From assembly GCA_937921865.1 (NCBI GenBank), contig CAKZWF010000022.1, positions 1 through 64,000 of the forward strand: a stretch of 64,000 nt of DNA. Reading direction: 5' to 3'. This DNA comes from an uncultured Pseudomonadales bacterium (GTDB lineage Bacteria; Pseudomonadota; Gammaproteobacteria; Pseudomonadales; Azotimanducaceae). A model generated the notes under the pieces. That model worked only from the letters and a program-made list of their open reading frames with translations, ran no database searches and was not told the origin of the DNA. A program made the position numbers and the translations under genes. Numbering within the stretch: position 1 is the stretch's first letter; each line of letters opens with the position of its first letter. Positions 51,583 through 60,751 of the stretch are shown here, one piece after another.

Positions 51583-51984
51583 CTACCTCGATGTGATGCT
51601 CACGATATTGTCATCGGGGTCGAGATAACGAGCCGTCTTGCCCCATGGTTCTTCACGCGGTTCCTGGACAATGGAAACTTCCGCTTGCTGCATTCGTTTG
51701 TGGATTTTGTCGAACTCCTCGACGTGGAATCCGATATGCACCGCTGTCTTTACTGGCCGCTGCGGTTCGCTACTTGAATAGATCGCGAAGTGCAGGAACG
51801 CCCCGTCCGTCCACGAATACGCTGCGTGCGAACCACCGTATCATGGGTCGTTCAATTCTCAATCGTGGGACTCTTCCCTCAGAGGTAGACCGATGAGCGT
51901 TCGATAGAACTCGACTGACGCCGCAGTTTTGAAACGCTGAGCGGGAAGAAAGTTAATCGTCTGGCTGCCATGATTACCGAGCAC
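51583..51984 (-). pseudogene. VOC/glyoxalase-family gene with two in-frame TGA codons
   Basis: On the minus strand the N-terminal half reads SQTINFLPAQRFKTAASVEF then YRTLIGLPLREESHD from a possible GTG at 51984. The C-terminal half reads YGGSHAAYSWTDGAFLHFAI, then IGFHVEEFDKIHKRMQQ and LDPDDNIVSITSR. Both halves are in the same frame, interrupted only by TGA at 51859-51861 and TGA at 51841-51843, seven codons apart. Together they give a normal-length VOC protein. The most economical reading is a recently inactivated gene; double Sec decoding cannot be excluded. A hairpin with a GUUCG loop lies about 26 nt after the first TGA but only 8 nt after the second, so SECIS support is weak. Confidence 0.6.
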
Positions 51985-52237
51985 TCCTGGTCTCAGTTTC
52001 CCCGCCGAGTTTACCCACCCATCTGCAGGGGCTTCGCGTGGGTAGCAGACGCCATGTCGTGTAGCGCGATAGTCTGCTTTCGGCTGTGAGCTCATTGGGT
52101 CGCTGCAACAGCCTAGAAAACTTCTAGTATGCAGTTGCGACGATTGAAGAATCCGCGCGGTAAAGGCTTGGCCGCACCAAGAAGCGATAACATCTCTCAA
52201 TGTCAGCAGAACCATGGAGGTTGGCTATGAGTGTGAT

Positions 52238-52516
52238 TCAGCGAAGCCTTACGCGTGGTTCACTAGCAACATTCATCCGTGCGGCCAGTGCTGGAATGGA
52301 GTCTAGCTCCAGCGACGTATCTACATTCCCGCACGGTTCCAAGTGGAGCAATTCCAGAGCAATCAATTCGCGGTTTGCCACCATGCGACCCTGGCTCAAC
52401 GATCTTCGTGCCTCTGATCTTGCGTGACGAACCTGCACTGCAAGGCAGCCCAGAGTTACGAGCACAGCAATCGATCCCAATAACCCAACTAATGCACCAT
52501 TCGCTTACCAGTTCAT
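52238..52516 (-). pseudogene. Broken single-span membrane protein of an uncharacterised family
   Basis: From ATG 52516 the minus strand reads MNW, TAA (52505-52507), then ANGALVGLLGSIAVLVTLG and CLAVQVRHARSEARRSLSQ. This is the familiar N-terminal layout of small membrane proteins that begin MNWExIG and continue with one span and a basic helix. The stop at codon 4 and a degraded C-terminus (PALAARMNVASEPRVRLR) mark it as decayed. It lies in the gene-poor 51.6-53.1 kb stretch. Confidence 0.5.
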
Positions 52517-53151
52517 TGATATCTCTCTTGCCTAACTGACATGGAAGGGTACCTCAAGATGAGGCCTTCACGAGCGTCCACGCTGGGTCGGAAGCAGACT
52601 ATTGTATTGCGCAATCGAAGCGTCCGCTTTCGGCCAGTTACGGACGCTCACAATATACATGCCTGGCGAGGGATCTACGTTTCGCGTGTTTGGTGGTCGC
52701 TAACAGCGATGCCGCTAAACAGCAACTGAGCTGGCTTAGCAGCACCGCTGGCAAGCTAACGACTATTCTGCCGTTTTTCGCCTTTTCATCTCTTCAGTTT
52801 TGAACAATAGCGTCGACGTTCTCTGCGAAGAACGGACGAAATATGTTTTTCTGCTGATTCGAGTACTCGTGCCAGTTTTGGTGGTTCTGGGCTTTGTGGT
52901 AGCGAATCGCAGTCGAATCCACCCTCCAGTATTTTTCGCTCAGGAAGCCGTTCTCTTTCAAAGAGTGGGAGTTTTCGAAGTGATTGAAGAAAATCAACGG
53001 CATCAGCTGCTGCAGGAAGGTTTTCGCAGGAGCAGCTTTACTCGCGCAGATTGAAGGCAAGTTGAATGGCAAATCGTGGAAATCGATGGTGATTGCCGAT
53101 ACGATGCACGCATCCAAGAAGACACCGCCCAAACGCTGCCAAGGAGGCAGA
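52517..53151. other. Gene-poor 635-bp stretch before the cytochrome operon
   Basis: Frames here give proteins of odd composition on both strands (for example a 147-codon minus frame over 52794-53237) and no family match. AGCGTCCG and CGGACGCT (about 52618-52650) form an inverted repeat around 13 nt. The last 150 bp probably carry the promoter and leader of the cytochrome operon, ending in the strong AAGGAGG before GTG 53152. Confidence 0.5.
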
Positions 53152-53730
53152 GTGAAAAAAATCTGGCATCTGCTGATGAAACCTTCGGTCACTGTGCCAG
53201 TTATTCTGCTGGTGCTGATCGGACTTGGTGTGGGCATGGTGAGCGTGGTCGCTTTCGATCAGACCATGGCCGCTACCAACACCGAAAAGTTCTGCACCAG
53301 CTGCCATGAAATGGCCAGCGGCCCCTTCGTGATGCTGCAGGACACCACGCACTTTGATAATAAATCAGGCGTTCGCCCGACCTGTTCGGATTGCCATGTA
53401 CCGAAAGAGTTTTTACCAAAGATGTGGCGCAAAATTCTGGCCAGCCGCGAGGTGTGGGGCGCGCTGACCGGGAAAATCAACACCACGGAGAAATATCTCG
53501 CGCACGTCGGAGTCATGAAGGGTCGCGAGATTGCACGGCTGAGAGCCAACGATTCACAGGAATGTCGAAACTGCCACGAGGTGGATCGCATGCTGCTTGG
53601 TGAACAGACGGTAAAAGCCCGTCAGTTTCATCAGGTCATGGCCAAGGAAGGCAAGACCTGCATTGACTGTCATCAGGGCATAGCACACATGTCACCGGAG
53701 GTGGCAGCGCGCCTGGAACAGGCTGACTAG
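53152..53730 (+). CDS. Tetraheme NapC/NirT/CymA-like quinol dehydrogenase
   Basis: 192 residues. One N-terminal membrane anchor (VPVILLVLIGLGVGMVSVVA) is followed by a periplasmic domain with four CxxCH motifs: CTSCH, CSDCH, CRNCH, CIDCH. ATNTEKFCTSCHEMA near residue 48 is the NapC/NirT heme-1 context, and KTCIDCHQGIAH is the last heme. Such proteins oxidise membrane quinol and hand electrons to periplasmic partners; CymA does this for the Mtr system. AAGGAGG lies 4 nt before GTG 53152, which excludes the longer upstream frame. It is the first gene of a six-gene operon that continues to 63028. Confidence 0.92.
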   Translation: MKKIWHLLMKPSVTVPVILLVLIGLGVGMVSVVAFDQTMAATNTEKFCTSCHEMASGPFVMLQDTTHFDNKSGVRPTCSDCHVPKEFLPKMWRKILASREVWGALTGKINTTEKYLAHVGVMKGREIARLRANDSQECRNCHEVDRMLLGEQTVKARQFHQVMAKEGKTCIDCHQGIAHMSPEVAARLEQAD

Positions 53731-53774
53731 CAGAAGATATCCAGGACTGGATTAACGCGGGGCGGGGAAGCAAA

Positions 53775-55316
53775 GTGAAACTCAGATTCAAGGCAGAACT
53801 CTTTGTTGGCGCTCTGCTGGCAGCAATTCTCGCGACCGGCGGGTATGCACAGGACGCACCAGACTGTGGCAGCTGCCACATCCCGCGAGAAGCCGGGGAT
53901 GCGATCAGCGGGCTGAACGCCAGCGTACATGGGCAGACGAGCATTGCCGGGACACCGGCGAACGGTGACGGCTGCCAGGCCTGCCACGGCAAGAGCAGCG
54001 CCCATGCCGATTCACCGACCAACCGGCAGCCGGACATCAGCTTCGGCCCGCGTTGGACGACCGCCGCACCTCAGCAGAACGAGGCGTGCCTTGGCTGCCA
54101 CGCCGACAATCAGGGTGCAGACTGGGTGGACGGATTGCATGCTGAGCAGGATCTGACCTGCAGTAATTGCCATGATGCCCACGTGGCGCATGATCCTATT
54201 GCTTCTGCCGGTGGGCAGATCGAAGTCTGCAGTGTCTGTCACAAGGTGCAGAAAGACGGAATGCACGATCTGCCGGAGCATCTTGCTGACAACCCTCCCT
54301 GCAGCAGCTGCCACGAACCGCACGGCGATCCACACCCGGCTTCTGTGCTGCTATCCAATCGCTCCGAAGGTTGTCGAACCTGCCACGATCTGCAGCAGAT
54401 GATGGCCAGTCCGACGACCCTGCCAAGAGCCAACAGCTATCACAAGGTCATGGCCAGTCCGGATCGCACCTGTATCGACTGCCACCGGGGTGTCGCCCAT
54501 GTGGATGCCAGTAACTTTGCCGCGATTCTGGCGGGCGGATTCGAATCCCACCCGGTCAACCTTTTTTATCCTGGCCAGACCGACAGCGAGAGGCTGCTGA
54601 CAGAACACTCCGGAGCCCAGGCCCTGCGCCAGGGTCGCAATTGCCGTCAGTGCCACATTGGCGAAGCCGAGGCGCTGGGGGAATTGCTGGCGGTTGCCGA
54701 CACCGCTCCCATGCTGCCCAGCAACATCAGCTTTCGACAGGACGGCGACCACATCGAACTCAGCGTTCGCATCAGCGGACCCGCCGACAGTGTCGCGGTG
54801 ATGTTCGATGATGGTCAGGTTGAAGATTTTGCCCGAGGTGGTTGCTGGGCAGCCTGTCACAGCGACATGCCCGGCATGAGCCGCGACCGTGGTCAGGGCA
54901 TCAGCAAATACCTGCGCGCCGCGCGGGCCCAGGAACGCAGCATCGGACGCCCTGCCATCAACCACAATGCAGAAACGCTCGAACGCATGCGTGGCGCAGG
55001 TCTGTATGTTGAACTGTGGCAGACGTCGCTGAAGGCTGGTGACTTCGGAGCGACACGCACATTCACAGTGCTCGAAGCCCCGCTCGAATCAGGCTCACCC
55101 GCCGTCACCAGCACTGTCAGTCAGAGCGATAACACAACAACTGTGACCTTCAGGCGTCCGGTGAACGATGCTGAGAAGCCGCTGATTCCAGGCCGGGCCT
55201 ACACCTTCGGAGTTGCCGTGCATGGCAGCGGCCGTTCCGGCGCCCAGCACTGGGTGTCTCTGCCGCTGACAGTCAGCCTCGATGGCTTTGATACCGACTT
55301 TGTGGTTGCGCAGTGA
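53775..55316 (+). CDS. MtrA/DmsE-like multiheme cytochrome with extra C-terminal domain
   Basis: 513 residues with signal peptide (LLAAILATGGYAQ). The N-terminal 300 residues hold nine CxxCH motifs (CGSCH, CQACH, CLGCH, CSNCH, CSVCH, CSSCH, CRTCH, CIDCH, CRQCH), in the MtrA/DmsE order. The C-terminal 190 residues form a separate beta-rich domain with one CWAACH (CX3CH), plus SDMPGMSRDRGQGISKYL. This resembles the heme-binding domain of ethylbenzene-dehydrogenase/DMSO-reductase-type cytochromes. That fusion is not in canonical MtrA (about 330 residues). It overlaps the next gene by 4 nt. Probable role: periplasmic electron carrier or branch between the NapC-like protein and MtrA. Confidence 0.85.
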   Translation: MKLRFKAELFVGALLAAILATGGYAQDAPDCGSCHIPREAGDAISGLNASVHGQTSIAGTPANGDGCQACHGKSSAHADSPTNRQPDISFGPRWTTAAPQQNEACLGCHADNQGADWVDGLHAEQDLTCSNCHDAHVAHDPIASAGGQIEVCSVCHKVQKDGMHDLPEHLADNPPCSSCHEPHGDPHPASVLLSNRSEGCRTCHDLQQMMASPTTLPRANSYHKVMASPDRTCIDCHRGVAHVDASNFAAILAGGFESHPVNLFYPGQTDSERLLTEHSGAQALRQGRNCRQCHIGEAEALGELLAVADTAPMLPSNISFRQDGDHIELSVRISGPADSVAVMFDDGQVEDFARGGCWAACHSDMPGMSRDRGQGISKYLRAARAQERSIGRPAINHNAETLERMRGAGLYVELWQTSLKAGDFGATRTFTVLEAPLESGSPAVTSTVSQSDNTTTVTFRRPVNDAEKPLIPGRAYTFGVAVHGSGRSGAQHWVSLPLTVSLDGFDTDFVVAQ

Positions 55317-56191
55317 AGCCAGAGCGCACACTGGGGTTTCTGGCGGTGCTGCTGTTGGCGCTCGTCAGCAGAGCGGCGGCGGCCGGTGACGCAGACTGCC
55401 TGAGCTGTCATACAGTCTCGAGCGATATGCCAGTGCACGCCATTTTCCGCACCGCGCACGGTGGTCTCGGCAGCGGATCCCAATCGTGCGTCGCCTGCCA
55501 CGGAGAAAGTGCCGAGCACCAGAAGGATCCGACCGAGATGTCTCCCGGCATCAGCTTCGGACCGCGTTGGCAGAGCGATCCAGAACAACAGGGTGCCGTC
55601 TGTCTCGATTGTCATCGCAATGATGCCGCCAGCGCCTGGGTTGGCAGCGTGCACCACGACGAAGACCTGAGTTGCGCGAGCTGCCATGAGATGCACACGC
55701 GCTTTGACGCGATTCTCGACCGCGAGGAACAGTCTGCCACCTGCTTCGAATGCCACAAGTCGGTCCAGTCGAGTGTTCATTTACAATCGAGGCATCCGAT
55801 TCTGGAAGGTCGTACGGCCTGTATCGACTGCCATAATCCTCACGGGTCGGTCACGGAGGCTGAACTGGTCGAACCCACGCTGAATGACACCTGCTTTCAG
55901 TGTCATGCTGAAAAACGCGGGCCTTTCCTGTTTGAACACGCGCCGGTTGCCGAAGACTGCTCGCTCTGCCACCGTCCTCATGGCTCCGTGAATCCGGATC
56001 TGCTGACAGTGCGCGGCCCTTTTCTCTGTCAGCAGTGTCACTCGGCCGCCTTCCATCCTAGCCAGCTCGCTGACGGCAGCGGGCTGCCAGGCAATCAGCC
56101 CAACGCCAACCTGCTCGGCAAGAACTGCAGCAACTGCCACAGTCAGGTTCATGGCAGCAATCACCCATCTGGCGCCAGGCTGACGAGATGA
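55313..56191 (+). CDS. mtrA: Decaheme MtrA/DmsE-family periplasmic cytochrome
   Basis: 292 residues, signal peptide (LAVLLLALVSRAAA), GTG start overlapping the previous stop (GTGA). Ten CxxCH motifs occur: CLSCH, CVACH, CLDCH, CASCH, CFECH, CIDCH, CFQCH, CSLCH, CQQCH, CSNCH. The spacing and the HGS/NPHG steps match MtrA/DmsE, the heme wire threaded through the MtrB barrel. The length is somewhat short of the Shewanella protein. It overlaps the MtrB-like gene by 4 nt. This one, not the longer upstream cytochrome, is the more canonical MtrA. Confidence 0.9.
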   Translation: MKPERTLGFLAVLLLALVSRAAAAGDADCLSCHTVSSDMPVHAIFRTAHGGLGSGSQSCVACHGESAEHQKDPTEMSPGISFGPRWQSDPEQQGAVCLDCHRNDAASAWVGSVHHDEDLSCASCHEMHTRFDAILDREEQSATCFECHKSVQSSVHLQSRHPILEGRTACIDCHNPHGSVTEAELVEPTLNDTCFQCHAEKRGPFLFEHAPVAEDCSLCHRPHGSVNPDLLTVRGPFLCQQCHSAAFHPSQLADGSGLPGNQPNANLLGKNCSNCHSQVHGSNHPSGARLTR

Positions 56192-58512
56192 GCGATCGGA
56201 AATTCGACAGATTGGCGATTTTCATCGGTCTTTACGGCCTGCTCTCTATGATGGCCCCCGGCACGGCTATGGCCCAGAACGGCGAATCTGCCGACAACGA
56301 CAACGAAGATCCGTTCGCTTTTCTGTTAAACACCGATACTCGCCCGCTGGCGACCCGGATCCAAACTGATTTCAGTGGCAGCATTGATGCCGGATTCAGC
56401 TATGTCAGCGACGACTCTTTTACTTTTGGGCGCTACAACGGACTCGATCAGGATGGGCTGGCCGTACATCTGGACATGGATTTGAGTGGTCGCGATGCGA
56501 GTGGCTGGATGTCCGGGCTTATCACCGAGTGGCGTTTCACAGGCCAGGATCTGGGTCTCGATACCCGCCAGCTGGAACTGCGCCTCGGCCGCGCACTGGA
56601 CTATGGCCTGACACTGCGCTTTGATCAGCAGCAGCAAGTGTCAAACAACACCGGGCGCACACCGTTCAGCAATGGCAACAGTCAGCTTCTAGCCGATGAC
56701 TGGGTGGCATCTAACATCACCAGCGGCATGACCGAGTTGATTTCAACCTCCCGTCAGTTCGATCAGGAGTTGCGGCGTGACACGCTTAGCCTGGCCATGG
56801 ATAAGACGCTGGGCGACTGGCGGATTGCTGGTGCCTTCAGTAGCCAAGACAAAGATGGCGGCCAGACGTTCGCCGGTGCTATCTACGCCGATGCCTCCAA
56901 TGGTCATGCCGCTGTACTGCAACGCGCTGTCGACTATACGACTAACGAACTCGATCTGAGCGCCGCGTTCGCGCGCGACGCGCTCACCATGGAGGTCAGT
57001 TACCTTTATTCCGATTTCGACAACTCGGATGATTTTCTGAGCTGGCAGAATCCCTATGACGCCAATTTCGGTGCGGCTGTCGACTACCCGCTCGGCCAGG
57101 GTCAGCTTGCACTTGAACCGGATAACGAAATGCACCGAGTGAGAGCCAGCGGTTCCTACACCTTCAATCCGAGACTCCGTCTCAGCGTCGACGGAAGTTA
57201 CGGCAAAACCACCCAGGATCAGTCGTTCCTGCCGTATACGATCAATGAGCTACCGCAGACAACGCTGCCGAGAAACAACTATGACGGCGAGGTTAATACC
57301 AGCACCTTCAACAGCAGGTTGTACTATCGCCCCGAGTTTCTGCCCAAACTCACGTTGAAAGGCAGTTATCACTACGAAGAAAGAGACAACGATTCTCCCC
57401 GGGACGGCTATCTGTATGTCCGCGGTGATGCCTGGTCACCCGATGATCCCAAGTTCAGCGTCTACAACACGACACACGAACGTAGCGTGAATCGTGGCAA
57501 TATCGATGGTACTTATCGCTTGCCCTGGAGAGGCAGCAAACTCAAGTTCGGCTACGGCTATGAAGAAATCGAACGACACAATGCTGCGGTCGAAAAGACA
57601 GAAGAAGACATCTACAGTGCATCTTTCTCCACAAGGCCGTTTGACAGCGTTACGGCGCGAATCGGCGTGGGATACAAAGATCGCAGCGCGTCCGACTATC
57701 AGTGGGATCAATCCTTTTACGCCTTGCTGGACAGTGCGTTGATCAACGAAATCCCCGACAACCAGCGCTACATCACGCATCCTGAACTCAGCCAGTATTA
57801 TCTGTCTAATCGCGAACGCATCGAAGCAACCGCCTCTGTCTCGTGGGTGCCCGCCGCACGCTGGAACCTGCTGCTCGATCTCAGCTATATCGACAACGAC
57901 TACGATCAGAGCAACCTGGGGCTGGAAGAGGATACCCTCACACATGTGACGCTGAGCGCTGGCTACAGCCACTCCGAGGATCTGTCGATCAGCGTGTTCT
58001 ACAGCTACGACGAATATAAGGCTAAACAGACCGGTCGGGCATTTCGCGGTGGCATCGAGAAGAATGCTTTCGACGTGGTGCCGCCCCTGGCGCAGGCCAG
58101 CGATCCAACGCGGGACTGGCGGGTGGAACCGGAAGACAAGACCCACAGCGTCGGCGCCAGTGCGCGCTGGATAGCGCTGCCCAACCGTCTGGAGATGGAA
58201 TGGCAGTACAGCTTTTACGATGCCGAAGGTGCTTCGGATTTCACCACCTTCGGTGCTCCAGACCTGCTTGGCTCACCGCTGCCGGACAATACCAGCAAGC
58301 AGCACGAACTACGCTGGGTGACGTCGTACCATCTGCGCGATGAGCTGACGCTGAATTTCGAATACCAGTACTACCGATTCGACAGTGATGACTGGGCCCT
58401 CGATGATGTGGGCTTCACGAACCTGAACAAGGTCATCTGGACCGGCGAACGGAGTCCAAGCGACGTCGTTCATTATTTTCTGATTTCGGCACAATACAGG
58501 TTGCGCCAATGA
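56188..58512 (+). CDS. mtrB: MtrB/PioB-family decaheme-associated outer-membrane barrel
   Basis: 774 residues with a signal peptide (FIGLYGLLSMMAPGTAMA) and no CxxCH. The pattern is 26-28 alternating amphipathic strands: GSIDAGFSYVSDDSFTFGRY, LDTRQLELRLGRALDYGLTL, and the terminal VVHYFLISAQYRLRQ. The YNGLDQDGLAVHLDMDL block is typical of MtrB/PioB N-termini. Unlike Shewanella MtrB, the N-terminal region has no CxxC pair. It surrounds the MtrA heme wire and displays the MtrC-type protein outside. It overlaps genes on both sides by 4 nt, in the order mtrA-mtrB-mtrC. Confidence 0.9.
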   Translation: MSDRKFDRLAIFIGLYGLLSMMAPGTAMAQNGESADNDNEDPFAFLLNTDTRPLATRIQTDFSGSIDAGFSYVSDDSFTFGRYNGLDQDGLAVHLDMDLSGRDASGWMSGLITEWRFTGQDLGLDTRQLELRLGRALDYGLTLRFDQQQQVSNNTGRTPFSNGNSQLLADDWVASNITSGMTELISTSRQFDQELRRDTLSLAMDKTLGDWRIAGAFSSQDKDGGQTFAGAIYADASNGHAAVLQRAVDYTTNELDLSAAFARDALTMEVSYLYSDFDNSDDFLSWQNPYDANFGAAVDYPLGQGQLALEPDNEMHRVRASGSYTFNPRLRLSVDGSYGKTTQDQSFLPYTINELPQTTLPRNNYDGEVNTSTFNSRLYYRPEFLPKLTLKGSYHYEERDNDSPRDGYLYVRGDAWSPDDPKFSVYNTTHERSVNRGNIDGTYRLPWRGSKLKFGYGYEEIERHNAAVEKTEEDIYSASFSTRPFDSVTARIGVGYKDRSASDYQWDQSFYALLDSALINEIPDNQRYITHPELSQYYLSNRERIEATASVSWVPAARWNLLLDLSYIDNDYDQSNLGLEEDTLTHVTLSAGYSHSEDLSISVFYSYDEYKAKQTGRAFRGGIEKNAFDVVPPLAQASDPTRDWRVEPEDKTHSVGASARWIALPNRLEMEWQYSFYDAEGASDFTTFGAPDLLGSPLPDNTSKQHELRWVTSYHLRDELTLNFEYQYYRFDSDDWALDDVGFTNLNKVIWTGERSPSDVVHYFLISAQYRLRQ

Positions 58513-60749
58513 ACATCTTCCTGAGAGCTAACAAACCGGTCGGCCGCCACGCACTGCTGCTGGCAGCCTGCATTATCCTGGCCGCGTGCGGCGGTGGTGG
58601 CGGTGATCGCGCGCCAGGTGTGGAACCCGGTCCAGCACCTCCCGGAAGCGGCACACCACCAGCGCCACTGCCGCCCGAAGACCCCACAGCGATAGACGTG
58701 GCGGACATCAACGCCGACGATACGGTCACCACATCGATCGAAAGTGTGACCATGGCTTCACCACCCACGATCATCTTCCGTCTCGAAGTGGATGGTCGTA
58801 GGGTGACCGGTCTCACCGGCAGCAATCTGCGTTTGAGCCTGGCGCAACTGACGCCACAAGCCAGCTTCGACATCGACAGCTGGGTGTCATACATCGAAAC
58901 GCCGGAAGATCCGATCTGCCGCAGCCAGGCGGATATCGACGACGTCAACAATGCCTGCAGCACATTCACGACTGACACCAATCCAGCCGACATCGCGGAT
59001 TCTTCACGAAAAGTGCAGGACGACGTAGCGACAGGGAAGGTGGCCACAAGCCACGCCACCACAGAAAACTCCGGGACACTGACAGACAATGCAGACGGCA
59101 CCTGGAGTTATCAGTACGCAACGGACCCCGGCGATCCGGCCTCGATCAGCAATATGTTGCGTTCCTGTATCCAGTTTTCGTTGAATGCGGATACTCCCAA
59201 TGTGTGCATTGATTATGTGCCGCAGGATCTCGTCGACCCGGGCATCGGTCAGGACGCCACGTCATTGAACCCGGCGTTCTACGATCTCTATCGCAGTCGG
59301 CAGGTGGTAAGCACCAACTCCTGCAACAGCTGCCACGCAGATCTGGGCTTGCACGGCGGTGGCCGTACCGAGATGGACTACTGCGTGACCTGCCACAACC
59401 CGGGCACAACGGATGCCAACAGCGAAAATCCGCAGGATTTCAAGGTGCTTGTCCACCGGATCCATTACGCGCGTAATCTGGACAGTGTGCAGGCGGGCAC
59501 ACCCTACAAAATCTGGGGCTTCCGCAACGGTGAGCATGACTTCTCCAACGTCAGCTATCCCCAGGACGTGCGCAACTGTACGCGTTGCCACGCCGGTACC
59601 GAAGATGTCGAGTTTGCGCTTGCGGAAGGGTTACCACCCCCCGAAGCCCAACTCACACCCGATGGATTCAACTGGGCAAGCAAACCCAATCCGGACACCT
59701 GTCTGTCGTGTCATGAGAGCGCCGCCGGACACGTCGACGGTCGCGATTCCTGTGCCGGCTGCCACGGTCCCGGCGGGCGCGCACCAGTGCAGGAAGTGCA
59801 CCGCGATCTGCTGCTCGAGCAGGGTCGGGCACTGTCACTTAATATCATCGACGTCACTCGAACAGCCGAGGGCGAGTTTCCCCTGATCACCTTTTCAGCC
59901 GACCGTGATGGCGTGCCCATCGATGTGCTGGATACTGGCGACTTTGACGGCGACGTCCGCTTCCGCATCGCCTGGGATGCGGCGACCGAGTATCTGAACA
60001 GCGGCGGGGCGTCTCCGCCGATATCGGTTACTGCTGAATCGGCAACGGCTATCGGCAATGACGAGTTCCAGATCGATACTACTGGCACCACGCCGATTCC
60101 GGCTGATATCGATACGCTCGGTGTACATGGTGCGATCGACGAAACGCTGGCCGATGGCACGGCCCATGGCCGCAGTCCCGACGACTACTTCGCTTCCACG
60201 GCGGCTACCGCCACCCCGAGACGCACAGTCGTTGACAACGCTCTGTGTAACAGCTGCCATCAACGGCTGACCTATCATGCGCCAGGTTCCAGGTCTGTCA
60301 CCGACAATCCCCAGAACTGCATAGGTTGTCACGAACCGAATCGTCAGAGTGGCCGTCAAGCCAACAGCACAGACTTCAGCGTGCTCATCCATGGATTGCA
60401 TGCCAGTGGTTATCGGGAAACACCTTATCGCGGCTGGACGGAAGAACGCATTCAATACCCTGGTAACCTGGCGGATTGTGCCGCCTGCCACAGCGATGGC
60501 AGCTACCGATTGCCATTACCGTTGACTCGGGTGCCGTTGCTTGATGCCAGCAGCATTGAATACACCACCCCAATTGCGGCCGCCTGTGCCGCCTGTCACG
60601 ACACAGCGGTTGCCCAGGCGCATATGGAGTCCGCGGGTGGGGCTGTATTCAATGGAGACTTTGATTCCGCGTCTGCTGCTGTAGAAAGCTGCGATGTCTG
60701 CCATCGTACCGGGGCATCAGCCGACGTCGACCTGGTGCATTCGAGGTAG
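58509..60749 (+). CDS. OmcA/MtrC-family decaheme outer-surface lipoprotein (first copy)
   Basis: 746 residues. The lipobox IILAAC follows a signal, then a GGGGGD and Pro-rich linker. Ten CxxCH motifs occur in two pentaheme clusters: CNSCH, CVTCH, CTRCH, CLSCH, CAGCH, then CNSCH, CIGCH, CAACH, CAACH, CDVCH. Split-barrel domains lie before each cluster, the MtrC/OmcA architecture (about 670-780 residues). It should sit on the outer face and pass electrons to metals, solids or other acceptors. It overlaps mtrB by 4 nt, and the second copy begins 2 nt later. Confidence 0.92.
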   Translation: MNIFLRANKPVGRHALLLAACIILAACGGGGGDRAPGVEPGPAPPGSGTPPAPLPPEDPTAIDVADINADDTVTTSIESVTMASPPTIIFRLEVDGRRVTGLTGSNLRLSLAQLTPQASFDIDSWVSYIETPEDPICRSQADIDDVNNACSTFTTDTNPADIADSSRKVQDDVATGKVATSHATTENSGTLTDNADGTWSYQYATDPGDPASISNMLRSCIQFSLNADTPNVCIDYVPQDLVDPGIGQDATSLNPAFYDLYRSRQVVSTNSCNSCHADLGLHGGGRTEMDYCVTCHNPGTTDANSENPQDFKVLVHRIHYARNLDSVQAGTPYKIWGFRNGEHDFSNVSYPQDVRNCTRCHAGTEDVEFALAEGLPPPEAQLTPDGFNWASKPNPDTCLSCHESAAGHVDGRDSCAGCHGPGGRAPVQEVHRDLLLEQGRALSLNIIDVTRTAEGEFPLITFSADRDGVPIDVLDTGDFDGDVRFRIAWDAATEYLNSGGASPPISVTAESATAIGNDEFQIDTTGTTPIPADIDTLGVHGAIDETLADGTAHGRSPDDYFASTAATATPRRTVVDNALCNSCHQRLTYHAPGSRSVTDNPQNCIGCHEPNRQSGRQANSTDFSVLIHGLHASGYRETPYRGWTEERIQYPGNLADCAACHSDGSYRLPLPLTRVPLLDASSIEYTTPIAAACAACHDTAVAQAHMESAGGAVFNGDFDSASAAVESCDVCHRTGASADVDLVHSR

Positions 60750-60751
60750 TT

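Noticed and set aside
52794-53237. 147-codon minus frame
   Set aside because: It overlaps the start and ribosome-binding site of the NapC-like gene, has no family match, and has odd composition.
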